Positions 8,754-17,434 of a DNA stretch of 64,000 nucleotides are shown one piece after another. The translations under genes were made by a program, and so were the position numbers. The stretch is from UBA9732 sp963606545. Its GTDB lineage: Bacteria; Spirochaetota; Spirochaetia; Sphaerochaetales; Sphaerochaetaceae. Location of the stretch: NCBI GenBank assembly GCA_963606545.1, contig CAVCYP010000001.1, forward strand, positions 5,091 through 69,090, in the 5' to 3' direction. The notes beneath the pieces were generated by a model. The model had not been told where the DNA came from and searched no databases. It saw only the letters and a list, made by a program, of their open reading frames with translations. Positions within the stretch are counted from its first letter, which is position 1, and the number at the start of each line of letters is the position of its first letter.

Positions 8754-9655
8754 GCCTTGACCTCCTGCTTCACCTTGTTATTTCTCTTCTTTCTTCCCAG
8801 AATTCCCTGAGGTCTGTAGATCATCATAAGAACTAGGATGAGACCAAAGATAATCTGTTTTGCCTGAGCTGGGATGACGTTGGAAAGTCCAACCAGCTGT
8901 GGAAGGTAAGAGATAAACTGAATAATAAAGGCTCCAAGAATGACTGCCAAGAAATTTCCCATACCACCAAGCACCACAGTACAAAGGACCATAATGGAAA
9001 CCATAAATACATAGGAACCAGGAGAAACGGAAAGGACAAATTCTGCCTGAAGACAGCCCGCAATACCGGAAATTCCTGCACCAATGGCAAAGGAGAAGAC
9101 CTTGTATTTGGTAACATTAATTCCCATAGAAGCTGCAGCAATCTCGTCCTCTCTTATAGCCTCAAGAGCTCTTCCCATACGGGAATTCACAAGGCGTTCC
9201 AAGAGGAACCAGCAAATTGCTAGCATAATTATTTCCATCAGCAAAAATCCATACTTTGTATAGGGACTAATCTTTGTACCAAAAAGAGTTATCATTGAAA
9301 TCTTTTGAATTCCCATAGGGCCGTTAGTAAGAGAGTCCCAGTTGTTAATCACGGTTCTGACAATTTCAGCAAAACCCAGAGTAGCAATGGCAAGGTAGTC
9401 TCCCTTAAGGCGCAAAGTTGGAAGGCCAATGAGAACGCCCATCAAAGCACTGAGAAGTACAGCAACAGGAATCGTAGCCCAGAAGGACCAACCTAGCTTG
9501 GTAACCAGAATTGCTGTTGTGTAACTGCCAATGGCAAAGAAGCCAGCAGCGCACAAGGAGAGCATTCCGGTATAACCGGTAATGAGATTCTGCCCCAGGG
9601 ACATGAAAGCGTAGATACATGTATAAATTAGTATAAGAAGAAAGAAATTTAACAT
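8750..9655 (-). CDS. livM: Branched-chain amino acid ABC transporter permease LivM
   Basis: 301-residue integral membrane permease of the Liv importer with eight or more hydrophobic segments. It carries the conserved cytoplasmic coupling segment ALEAIREDEIAAASMGIN that contacts the ATPases. The N-terminal part GQNLITGYTGMLSLCAAGFFAIG is typical of LivM. It abuts livH (shared base at 9655) and overlaps livG by 4 bp, consistent with one transcript. Confidence 0.94.
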   Translation of the reverse strand: MLNFFLLILIYTCIYAFMSLGQNLITGYTGMLSLCAAGFFAIGSYTTAILVTKLGWSFWATIPVAVLLSALMGVLIGLPTLRLKGDYLAIATLGFAEIVRTVINNWDSLTNGPMGIQKISMITLFGTKISPYTKYGFLLMEIIMLAICWFLLERLVNSRMGRALEAIREDEIAAASMGINVTKYKVFSFAIGAGISGIAGCLQAEFVLSVSPGSYVFMVSIMVLCTVVLGGMGNFLAVILGAFIIQFISYLPQLVGLSNVIPAQAKQIIFGLILVLMMIYRPQGILGRKKRNNKVKQEVKA

Positions 9656-10587
9656 CAGACCTTCTCCTTTTCCACTTTACCAAGAAGTCCTTCAGGTTTA
9701 AGCAGAAGAATTAAAATCAAAACAGCAAAGGCAATTGCATCTTTAAAGCCCTGAGGAATTCCAAGAATTGCAACTCCAAAGGTCTCAAGTAATCCAAGTA
9801 AGAAGCCCCCCAACATGGCACCGGTAATGTTGCCAATACCACCAACAACGGCAGCAACAAAGGCCTTAAGTCCAACCATTGTTCCCATTGTGGCATAGAC
9901 CTTGTAATCAAGAGCAATGAGCATACCACCACAGGCAGCAAGGGCAGAACCAATTCCAAAGGTAAGGGAAATAATCATATCTGAGTTAATTCCCATAAGC
10001 TTTGCAGTCTCTCCATCCAGAGCTGTGGCACGCATAGCCTTACCCATACGAGTCTTATCTACAAAAATCTTAAGTAAAACCATCATTGCAACTGCAACAA
10101 CAAGCACCATAATCTGGTGAGGAGTAATGACAACACCACCAATTGAGATTGGAGAGTTATCAAACGGATACTCCAGCTTTCTTGAGTGAGTTCCAAACAG
10201 CCAAGCTGCACTGTTAGATAAAATAAAAGAAACACCAATAGCAGAAAGCAGTGGAGCAAGTCTTGAGCCCTTTCTAAGTGGCTTATAAGCAATTTTCTCT
10301 ATTACCATACCAAGCAGTGCACAACAAAGCATGGAAACTAGCATTGCAATAAAGAAAGCGATAATCCACCAAGTTCCCATGGGTGTAGAGCCTCTGAGGG
10401 CATCAAAGACAAAAAGGCCAACATAGGCCCCAACCATGAGAATATCGCCATGAGCAAAGTTTATAAATTTAAGTATTCCGTAAACCATGGTGTAACCTAG
10501 TGCTATGAGTGCATAGATTCCACCAAGGGTCAAACCATTCATGAGATGCTGAAAAAAAGTACTGACAGACCCCACGCAAACCTCCAT
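9655..10587 (-). CDS. livH: Branched-chain amino acid ABC transporter permease LivH
   Basis: Second membrane permease of the Liv importer, 310 residues if started at ATG 10587. Family segments LTLGGIYALIALGYTMVYGILKFINFAHGD and MRATALDGETAKLMGIN are present (the second is the ATPase-coupling loop). The start is uncertain. The ATG at 10585-10587 has only a distant ribosome site that lies inside the 10592-10626 hairpin. A GTG at 10573-10575 (giving MGSVSTFF) has GGAGG 5 nt upstream and may be the real start. The gene follows livJ by 66 bp. Confidence 0.92.
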   Translation of the reverse strand: MEVCVGSVSTFFQHLMNGLTLGGIYALIALGYTMVYGILKFINFAHGDILMVGAYVGLFVFDALRGSTPMGTWWIIAFFIAMLVSMLCCALLGMVIEKIAYKPLRKGSRLAPLLSAIGVSFILSNSAAWLFGTHSRKLEYPFDNSPISIGGVVITPHQIMVLVVAVAMMVLLKIFVDKTRMGKAMRATALDGETAKLMGINSDMIISLTFGIGSALAACGGMLIALDYKVYATMGTMVGLKAFVAAVVGGIGNITGAMLGGFLLGLLETFGVAILGIPQGFKDAIAFAVLILILLLKPEGLLGKVEKEKV

Positions 10588-10591
10588 TTAC

Positions 10592-10626
10592 AAAGGCCCT
10601 CCCCTAGAAGAAAGGGAAGAGCCTTT
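10592..10626 (-). terminator. Intercistronic hairpin between livJ and livH
   Basis: On the minus strand a 13-bp stem (arms 10614-10626 and 10592-10604, with two G-U pairs in RNA) encloses a 9-nt loop. It sits just after the livJ stop and before livH, with only a very short T stretch. Such hairpins commonly stabilise the binding-protein mRNA or partly terminate, giving more binding protein than permease. That role is inferred here. Confidence 0.6.
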
Positions 10627-10653
10627 AACAAAACTGTCCAATATTACTAAATA

Positions 10654-11814
10654 TTACTGAACCTGAACAATCTTTCCATTCTCAACAGTAAAGGCACCAA
10701 CATAAACTGGAGTTGTACCCTCTACCTCATAGATGCCCTGATAAGCTACAAGGTCACCATTTTCAGCAAAGTTGATAATTCCGTTTACTCCTTCAAAATC
10801 CTTAACCTGCTGCATACCCTTCTTGATAGCCTCACGGTTTGTGCCAACCTTCTCAATAACTGAAGCCAAAATGTAGGTTGCATCGTAAGAGTTAGAAGCA
10901 AACGAATCAGGACCTACGCCCCATTTTGCCGTGTAATTCTCTTTGAAGACCTTATTCTTGTCAGACTCTTCAATCTTTGCAGAAGCGGTGTAAACAACGC
11001 CATCTGTGTACTGACCAGCAAGGTCATAAATCTCTTCACTCAAGAAGCCGTCACCAGAAAGGAAAGGCTTATCAATACCAAGCTGGGCTGCCTGCTCAAG
11101 AATCTGAGCCATCTCTGCCGTGTAATCTGGAATGTAGATTGCCTCAGCCTCTGTATTCTTAAGGTTGGTCAACTGAGTCTTGAAATCCTTATCTCCAACC
11201 ATGAAAGTCTCAGTTGCAACAATCTGACCACCATCTTCCGTGAAAGCTTCACTCATGCTCTCATACAAACCTTGGCTGTAATCGTTCTTGGCGTACAAAA
11301 CTGCAAGCTTTCTGTAACCCAGCACCTCATACCAATACTTACCGGCAACTTCACCCTGAAGTCCATCAGAAGGCGTAGTTCTGAAAATGTAATCGCCAAC
11401 GTTCGTGATATCCTTATGAGAGGCCGATGGTGTTATGATAACAATGCCTTCAGCCTGCGCACGCTCTGCGACGGAGAAAGACTCACCAGTGAGAACTGGA
11501 CCAATAACAGCACAAACTTTGTCAGAAGAACTGAGTTTTTCCATAGCTGCAAGAGCCTTCTGGGAATCGCCTTCGCTATCTTCAGCATAAAGCTTTACCT
11601 GTACACCGTTTATACCACCATTGGTGTTGATTTCATCAATCGCCATTTGTACAGCCTGCTTACATAGAGTTCCATAGTTCGCATAGTCTCCGGTAAGTGG
11701 TCCAATAAATCCAATCTTAATGGAATCGCTGGAACTACTCTCTTGATCACCACCAGCGAAACACATTGAAACAAACACAAAAGCAACCAACATCAAAACG
11801 ACGATTTTCTTCAT
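10654..11814 (-). CDS. livJ: Branched-chain amino acid substrate-binding protein
   Basis: 386-residue extracytoplasmic solute-binding protein (Leu/Ile/Val-binding, periplasmic binding protein type I fold) that delivers substrate to LivHM. The start was taken at ATG 11812-11814, which is followed by a clear export signal (MKKIVVLMLVAFVFVSMCFAGG) and preceded by AGGAGAT. The cysteine at position 19 fits a relaxed spirochaetal lipobox, so it may be a lipoprotein anchored to the inner membrane. Cleavage by signal peptidase I after CFA is the alternative. Family segments IKIGFIGPLTGDYANYG and AVIGPVLTGES are present. It is first in livJHMGF-CBS/ACT, with a good promoter upstream. Confidence 0.94.
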   Translation of the reverse strand: MKKIVVLMLVAFVFVSMCFAGGDQESSSSDSIKIGFIGPLTGDYANYGTLCKQAVQMAIDEINTNGGINGVQVKLYAEDSEGDSQKALAAMEKLSSSDKVCAVIGPVLTGESFSVAERAQAEGIVIITPSASHKDITNVGDYIFRTTPSDGLQGEVAGKYWYEVLGYRKLAVLYAKNDYSQGLYESMSEAFTEDGGQIVATETFMVGDKDFKTQLTNLKNTEAEAIYIPDYTAEMAQILEQAAQLGIDKPFLSGDGFLSEEIYDLAGQYTDGVVYTASAKIEESDKNKVFKENYTAKWGVGPDSFASNSYDATYILASVIEKVGTNREAIKKGMQQVKDFEGVNGIINFAENGDLVAYQGIYEVEGTTPVYVGAFTVENGKIVQVQ

Positions 11815-11850
11815 ACTTGAATCTCCTATATCGCTAAAATTAATGAACGC

Positions 11851-11879
11851 AATATACAAAAATCAGTATTTTTATTCAA
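11851..11879 (-). promoter_or_regulatory. Promoter of the liv operon
   Basis: On the minus strand TTGAAT (11874-11879) and TATATT (11851-11856) are separated by 17 bp, a good match to a housekeeping sigma promoter. The start of transcription would fall near 11844. That leaves a leader of about 30 nt carrying the AGGAGAT ribosome site of livJ. Confidence 0.7.
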
Positions 11880-11946
11880 CGATTCCATGTTATAGAAAAA
11901 ACAAAAATGTAAATTTCGTAAAATTTTTGTCCCATCTAACACAATA

Positions 11947-11974
11947 TTGACAATAATTTTAACATATGTAAAAT
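11947..11974 (+). promoter_or_regulatory. Promoter of the MATE gene, close to the start codon
   Basis: TTGACA (11947-11952) and TAAAAT (11969-11974) with 16 bp between them. Transcription would begin near 11981, only about 4 nt before the ATG at 11985, and no ribosome site fits in that space. The ATG at 11973 lies inside the -10 element and so is unlikely to be used. Confidence 0.65.
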
Positions 11975-11984
11975 GCTGATTGTC

Positions 11985-13331
11985 ATGGAAAATTCAATCA
12001 AAGAAAACAAGTTAGGTGTAATGCCAATTGGCAAACTTTTAGCGAGCATGTCCATTCCAACAATGTTCTCAATGCTCATCCAAGCTCTCTATAATATAGT
12101 AGATAGTATTTTTGTATCTCAATACAGCGAAAAAGCTTTAACAGCCGTATCCCTTGCCTTCCCAATGCAGAACCTTATGTGTGCCTTTGCCGTTGGAATA
12201 AGTGTTGGCATTTGTTCCGTTATTTCTAGAAGACTTGGAGAAAAAGATGAAGAGGCTGCCCGCAAAGCAGCTGAAACAGGTTACACCATCCTTTTGGTAT
12301 GTACGGTAGCTTTCATGATAATTGGTGCAGTTTTCTCGGAGCCCTTTTTCCGCCTTTATACGAAAGATGAAGAATTGGTTTCCCTTGCAACCCACTACCT
12401 TAGAATTTGTCTTATTCTTTCAGTTGGATGTTTTTTAGGTGTATACAGTGAGAAAGTACTCCAAAGTACTGGAGATACAATTCACCCAATGATAATTCAG
12501 CTAACTGGTGCTATCTTTAATATCATATTTGACCCAATCATGATTTTTGGATACTTTGGTTGCCCTGCAATGGGAATTGACGGTGCAGCCTATGCAACAG
12601 TTTTAGGACAGATTCTTTCAATGTTCATTGGAGCCTTCTACGTCAAACGAAACCAATACGTAAAGATAAAATATTCAAAAGTTAAATTTGATAAAACAGC
12701 CTGCAAAGACATCCTTCAGGTTGGAATTCCGTCTGTTATAATGCAGGGCATTGGTACAGTAATGACAAGTCTTATGAATGGCATTTTGATAGCCTATGAT
12801 GTCATTGCCACCACAGTTTTTGGGGTCTACTTCAAACTACAGTCCTTCATTTTCATGCCAGTCTTTGGCTTAAACAGCGGACTTATGCCAATTCTTGCCT
12901 ATAACTATGGAGCCAAAAATAAAGCAAGAATGATGAAAGCTCTTAAGCTTGGAATGGCAGTAGCCTTTCTAATTATGGTGTTAGGAATGTTGGCCTTCAT
13001 CCTTATTCCAGATGTCCTTTTGAGCATGTTCAATGCCTCTGAAAATCTGCTCAAAGTTGGTGAAATTGCTCTAAGAAGAATCTCCTACTCCTTCCCAATT
13101 GCAGCCTTCATCATTGTTATTGGCTCACTTTTCCAGGCAATGGGAGACGGATATCTTAGCATGATAACTTCAATTGTTCGTCAGATTGCAATTCTTGTTC
13201 CCTGCGCATGGGTTTTAGGAAAGCTCTTTGGACTAGACGCAATTTGGTTTTCCTTCATCATTGCAGAAGTTCTTGCCATGATAATGAACATTTTCTTTGT
13301 TAAAAAAGAGATGAAGAAGATTAATTTCTAA
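11985..13331 (+). CDS. MATE family efflux transporter
   Basis: 448-residue multidrug and toxic compound extrusion exporter, an antiporter that uses a sodium or proton gradient. About twelve membrane segments are visible, arranged as two similar halves. It has the family N-terminus KLGVMPIGKLLASMSIPTMFSMLIQALYN and the segment VDSIFVSQYSEKALTAVSLAFP. The start was set at 11985 (MENSIKENK), because the ATG at 11973 overlaps the promoter's -10 box. No ribosome site precedes it, so translation may be leaderless. It is divergent from livJ and convergent with plsC. The substrate is unknown. Confidence 0.9.
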   Translation: MENSIKENKLGVMPIGKLLASMSIPTMFSMLIQALYNIVDSIFVSQYSEKALTAVSLAFPMQNLMCAFAVGISVGICSVISRRLGEKDEEAARKAAETGYTILLVCTVAFMIIGAVFSEPFFRLYTKDEELVSLATHYLRICLILSVGCFLGVYSEKVLQSTGDTIHPMIIQLTGAIFNIIFDPIMIFGYFGCPAMGIDGAAYATVLGQILSMFIGAFYVKRNQYVKIKYSKVKFDKTACKDILQVGIPSVIMQGIGTVMTSLMNGILIAYDVIATTVFGVYFKLQSFIFMPVFGLNSGLMPILAYNYGAKNKARMMKALKLGMAVAFLIMVLGMLAFILIPDVLLSMFNASENLLKVGEIALRRISYSFPIAAFIIVIGSLFQAMGDGYLSMITSIVRQIAILVPCAWVLGKLFGLDAIWFSFIIAEVLAMIMNIFFVKKEMKKINF

Positions 13332-13352
13332 AAACTTAAAAATTTAAAAACT

Positions 13353-14093
13353 TTAGAGGGCGGCGTATTTTTGCTTAATGCCGTCCTCAACGTAAGTTAT
13401 CATATTGCTTACCGCATCCCGGTCAGTATTCAAAGGAGCCTGAATAGCCGGCGCAAAATCAATATAGCAGGTGGTATGCTGAAAGCATCTTTTTCTACTT
13501 TCAAGGGAGGTTCTAAGCCCCTTAATTGTCACAGGTACAATCTGGGCGCCAGACTCAGTTGCAAGTCTGAACGAGCCATGTCTAAAGTTGTGAATCTCAC
13601 CCGTCTTGCTACGGCTCCCCTCTGGGAAAATGCACATTGGACAGCCCTTTTTGACCTTCAAAACAGCCTTTTTGATAGTTTCAACGCCCTTTTTCAAGCT
13701 CTTTCTATCAATAAAAACGGAATTTACAGCCATAATCCAAAGATTAACGCCAGGCACAAACCTCAGCTCCTCTTTAGCCACAAACCCACAATGCACGCCA
13801 AGGGACAACAGCGCCGGAATATCCAGCAAACTGGTATGATTTGACACAAAGCACAACGCCTGACCACTCTTACTCATGGCCACCGCCTGCTCAAAGTTCC
13901 CAGAAGTCTGAATCTTCACGCCTACAAGCTTCATCACAAAGTCCGATAACCCTGAAGCCGCCCTAAAGGTCCACTTTTCGCCAAACTTTTTGAGACCAAA
14001 AAGCTTAAAAAGATAACCAGGAATAATACCAAACACTACAGAGACTAGAAAAGCTGGAATAACTAACAACCAAGCCCAAAAAAGGTATGCCAT
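13353..14093 (-). CDS. plsC: 1-acyl-sn-glycerol-3-phosphate acyltransferase
   Basis: 246-residue membrane-associated enzyme that acylates lysophosphatidic acid to phosphatidic acid in phospholipid synthesis. The HX4D catalytic motif is His86-Thr-Ser-Leu-Leu-Asp91 and the glycerol-phosphate-binding motif is FPEGSRS (156-162). A hydrophobic N-terminal segment (about 4-30) anchors it to the membrane. The start has AGGAG 7 nt upstream. It lies 10 bp after the ABC exporter gene, so the two are probably in one transcript. Related acyltransferases on other lysophospholipids cannot be excluded. Confidence 0.88.
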   Translation of the reverse strand: MAYLFWAWLLVIPAFLVSVVFGIIPGYLFKLFGLKKFGEKWTFRAASGLSDFVMKLVGVKIQTSGNFEQAVAMSKSGQALCFVSNHTSLLDIPALLSLGVHCGFVAKEELRFVPGVNLWIMAVNSVFIDRKSLKKGVETIKKAVLKVKKGCPMCIFPEGSRSKTGEIHNFRHGSFRLATESGAQIVPVTIKGLRTSLESRKRCFQHTTCYIDFAPAIQAPLNTDRDAVSNMITYVEDGIKQKYAAL

Positions 14094-14103
14094 CTACAAA
14101 CTC

Positions 14104-15825
14104 CTAGTTAAAATCCCCTCTATAAAGATGAGCATAATGACCGTTGGCGTCAAGCAAATTTTGATGAGTTCCGCTCTCAATTACCTTGCCTTTTTCCAAA
14201 ACAATAATGTTATCGGCATCTTTAACGGTGGTAAGTCTATGGGCAATAACAATGGAAGTTCTGCCCTTGGAAAGCTTAGCAAAAGCATCTTGAATAAGCT
14301 TTTCACTCTCGTTGTCTAAAGAAGACGTTGCCTCATCAAAAATGAGAATTGGAGGGTTTTTCAAGAATACTCTAGCAATAGAAAGTCTCTGTTTTTGTCC
14401 ACCGGAAAGGCGGGTTCCATGCTCTCCCACTTGGGTTGAAAGGCCCTCTGGCAAGGAACGAATAAAATCCCCTAAGTTGGCAGCTTCAAGAGCAGCCAGC
14501 ATCTCTTCATCTGTTGCATCAGGCTTACCGTAACGGAGATTTTCGCGAATATCGGCATCAAAAAGGAATACGTCTTGTTGGACAAAGCCTATGTTTTTGC
14601 GCAGGGAGCTTTGGGTGACGTCTCTGATGTCTTGACCATCTATGGTGATGGAGCCACTGTCAATCTCGTAAAAACGGGGTAAAAGCGAGGCGGTGGTGCT
14701 CTTTCCGGCGCCCGATTCGCCTACAATTGCCGTTGAAGTGCCTCCTTTGACTTCAAAGGAGAGGTTGCCAATGACTTCGCCGTCTTTGCTGTCATAGCTA
14801 AAGCGTACGTTTTGATATTTGATGTTGCCTTCTGTGACTTTAAGCTCTGTTGCGCCTTCTTTGTCGTTAATAGTTGGTTGAATATCCATGACTTCTGTAA
14901 AGCGCTCAAAGGCAGCAAGGCCCTGGTTGTACTGCTCAATGAAGTTGATAAGTCTGTCTATAGGTTCAAGTACAACGCTAACGTAAAGCAGGAAGGCAAT
15001 AAGGTCATAGGATTGAAGCAGGCCTTTATAAATAAGAATTGCACCGCCAACAACGGTGAAAAGATAGTACATGTTTCTAAGAAAGTTCATGCCTGTGCCG
15101 TAAACGGCCATGAGGCTGTACTGGCGCTTCCTGCTTTCCTTTAAATCTTCGTTGGAATCTTCAAATCTAGAGCTTTGAAAGGACTCGCTGGTGAAGGATT
15201 TTACCTCTCTGATGCCCTGTATTGAGTTCTCAACATTTGCGTTGACATCTGCAACATGACGTCTGACATTTCTGGAGTACTCTTTTTGTTTACTTCCAAA
15301 AACAATGCCCCAAAGCACCAACAAAGGCATAGGAATTATAGAAACTAGCGCCATTGGGACACTGAAATTGAACATTACAATGTAAGCACCAATGATGGTG
15401 GCAAAGGAAATTAGGCAGTCTTCTGGGCAGTGGTGAGCCACTTCTGCAATCTGAAAAAGATCATTAGTGATCCTACTCATTAGGTGTCCTGTCTTGGCTT
15501 TATCAAAGTAGCCAAAGCTCAGCGTTTGCAGGTGATCAAAGATATCTCGGCGCATATCGTTTTCCACATAGACGCCTAAAAAATGGCCCCACTTTACTCT
15601 AATAAAATTCAAACTGGACTGAAGCACATAAACGCAGAACATTAGGACAAAACACATTATCATTTTTGACCACATGCTCTCTGGTATCCAGGTTTTTAAA
15701 AGTTCTCTAGTTAAGGCTGGAAAGAAAATGGATAGCACGGAACTGGCAGTTGCAGCTACCATATCCAGAATAAAGAGACCCTTGTACGGCTTGTAATAGT
15801 GAATAAAACGTTTTAGCAGGCTCAC
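14104..15825 (-). CDS. ABC exporter, fused membrane and ATPase domains (MsbA/MDR type)
   Basis: 573-residue half-transporter that should dimerise to export lipids, drugs or peptides. Six membrane segments cover about 1-300. The ATPase domain carries Walker A GESGAGKST (from about 369), the signature LSGGQKQR and Walker B PPILIFDEATSSLD. The start is the GTG at 15823-15825, which overlaps the stop of the helicase gene (GTGA) and has GGGAGA upstream. Location beside plsC would fit a lipid flippase, but that is only a hint; substrate cannot be assigned. Confidence 0.9.
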   Translation of the reverse strand: MSLLKRFIHYYKPYKGLFILDMVAATASSVLSIFFPALTRELLKTWIPESMWSKMIMCFVLMFCVYVLQSSLNFIRVKWGHFLGVYVENDMRRDIFDHLQTLSFGYFDKAKTGHLMSRITNDLFQIAEVAHHCPEDCLISFATIIGAYIVMFNFSVPMALVSIIPMPLLVLWGIVFGSKQKEYSRNVRRHVADVNANVENSIQGIREVKSFTSESFQSSRFEDSNEDLKESRKRQYSLMAVYGTGMNFLRNMYYLFTVVGGAILIYKGLLQSYDLIAFLLYVSVVLEPIDRLINFIEQYNQGLAAFERFTEVMDIQPTINDKEGATELKVTEGNIKYQNVRFSYDSKDGEVIGNLSFEVKGGTSTAIVGESGAGKSTTASLLPRFYEIDSGSITIDGQDIRDVTQSSLRKNIGFVQQDVFLFDADIRENLRYGKPDATDEEMLAALEAANLGDFIRSLPEGLSTQVGEHGTRLSGGQKQRLSIARVFLKNPPILIFDEATSSLDNESEKLIQDAFAKLSKGRTSIVIAHRLTTVKDADNIIVLEKGKVIESGTHQNLLDANGHYAHLYRGDFN

Positions 15826-17417
15826 TTATTTCTCCCAAATAGTTTCTTAAAGAACTTTGCAATCTTATTTTCTGGCTTTTGTGCTTTAGGTTCAGTTGGT
15901 GCTTTAGTCTCAGCTTGAGCTTTAGGCTCTGACTTTGATGCACTCTTGGTGGCACTATCCTCTGCCTTGGCTTTGGCTTGAGCTGCAGCGGTTGGAACAA
16001 AACCGTATTTTGCCTTGTAATAGGCAATTCTCTCTTCTTCTGTCATGCTACCAAGGCTCTTATTAGGCTTGCTGGATTTTGGTTTACTGGATTTTGGCTT
16101 GCTGGTATTCTGTTTGCCAGTATCTGGCTTAGAACTCTTAGTCTTAGACGCAGTAGACTTTGTCTTAGAAGTTGAAGCTCTTGAACTCTTAGAAGAACTC
16201 TTGCGACCATCTGAACTTGAATGCTCACTATGATAGCCCTCTGCAAACCACTTCTTTCCAAGAGATTTATCTTCAACTTCCGGAAGATTTTCCGGCCAAA
16301 TTACAGGAATCTTCATCTTGATGTACTTTTCAATAGGTTCAAGATAATAGACAAACTCTTCATCTGCAAAAGTAATGGCTTTTCCGCTCTTGCCCGCACG
16401 GGCGGTTCTTCCAATTCTATGAACATAATTTTCATAGTCTTCAGGAACATCGTAGTTAACTACCAGAGGAAGATCATCAATCTGAAGGCCACGTGCGGCA
16501 ACGTCAGTAGCAACTAGAATTGTAGTTTTACCCTCTTTAAGTAGGTTCAAAGCCTTTTGACGTTGAGCCTGAGGAAGATCCCCAGTAAGATAATCAGCCT
16601 TATAACCATTGAGCTTGAGGCGTGTAGCTATCTCGCCCGCCATGTGACGGCTGTTGGTAAAAACCAGTGCAGCTTCAGGCTTTTCTACGGCTAAAAGTTG
16701 CAGAAAGAGACCAAACTTGTCGCTTTTGGCCACGTGATAGAGCTCTTGAGTAATGTTTTCAACCGTGATGTGGTCCGGCTCCAGCTCAATTTCTTCTGGG
16801 TCATTCATAAAATCCCAAGCCAGCTCGCGCACTCGCATTTCCAGCGTTGCGGAAAATAGCATGGTCTGGCGACTCTCTTTTGGAGGCAAAAGCCGGAACA
16901 TTCGCTTGATATCTGGATAAAAACCCATGTCAAACATGCGGTCTGCCTCGTCAATAACAAAGGTATCTATACGACTACAATCCAGCTCGCGGTTTTCCAT
17001 GAATTCCAGCAGACGGCCCGGTGTGCCAACGTAGATATCGCAACCCATCTCTAAAAGCTTTTTCTGATGCTCATAGCCAACTCCACCGTAAAAACAGCCC
17101 ACGTGGAAGCCTTTAACTTTGGAGCACAGCACAAAGGCGTCATCCGATATCTGCTGAGCCAGCTCTCTAGTAGGAGCCACAATCAAACAAGAAGCAGAAC
17201 TTCCTTCTTCCTTCATTCTCAAATAATGTTCAAGAAAGGTAATGATATAAACGGCGGTCTTTCCACTTCCAGTCTTAGACTGAACCATGACATCATAACC
17301 ATCAATTGAAACCGGAAGCACCTGTTCTTGTACCGGCATACATTCTTCAAAATGAGCAGCTTCCGTTCCTTCAAGAACCTGCTCGTGTAGAGGCAATTCA
17401 CTAAATTTCATACTCAC
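15822..17417 (-). CDS. DEAD-box RNA helicase with lysine/serine-rich tail
   Basis: 531-residue ATP-dependent RNA helicase that unwinds RNA in ribosome assembly or mRNA decay. Motifs: Q motif CMPVQEQVLPV, I SKTGSGKT (47-54), Ia PTRELAQQ, II DEAD (156-159), III SAT, and VI HRIGRTARAG. From about 395 the protein becomes low-complexity: a basic Ser/Lys/Ala-rich tail with KPKSS repeats that is likely to bind RNA, with a small conserved-looking stretch TEEERIAYYKAKYGFVP inside it. The start is a GTG with AAGG 5 nt upstream; the ATG two codons later is an alternative. A specific RhlE, CshA or DeaD assignment is not safe. Confidence 0.9.
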   Translation of the reverse strand: MSMKFSELPLHEQVLEGTEAAHFEECMPVQEQVLPVSIDGYDVMVQSKTGSGKTAVYIITFLEHYLRMKEEGSSASCLIVAPTRELAQQISDDAFVLCSKVKGFHVGCFYGGVGYEHQKKLLEMGCDIYVGTPGRLLEFMENRELDCSRIDTFVIDEADRMFDMGFYPDIKRMFRLLPPKESRQTMLFSATLEMRVRELAWDFMNDPEEIELEPDHITVENITQELYHVAKSDKFGLFLQLLAVEKPEAALVFTNSRHMAGEIATRLKLNGYKADYLTGDLPQAQRQKALNLLKEGKTTILVATDVAARGLQIDDLPLVVNYDVPEDYENYVHRIGRTARAGKSGKAITFADEEFVYYLEPIEKYIKMKIPVIWPENLPEVEDKSLGKKWFAEGYHSEHSSSDGRKSSSKSSRASTSKTKSTASKTKSSKPDTGKQNTSKPKSSKPKSSKPNKSLGSMTEEERIAYYKAKYGFVPTAAAQAKAKAEDSATKSASKSEPKAQAETKAPTEPKAQKPENKIAKFFKKLFGRNK

Positions 17418-17434
17418 AAAAACCTTACCAATAA

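Noticed and set aside
11973..11984. Upstream ATG as start of the MATE gene
   Set aside because: It lies within the -10 box of the best promoter, so it would not be on the transcript.
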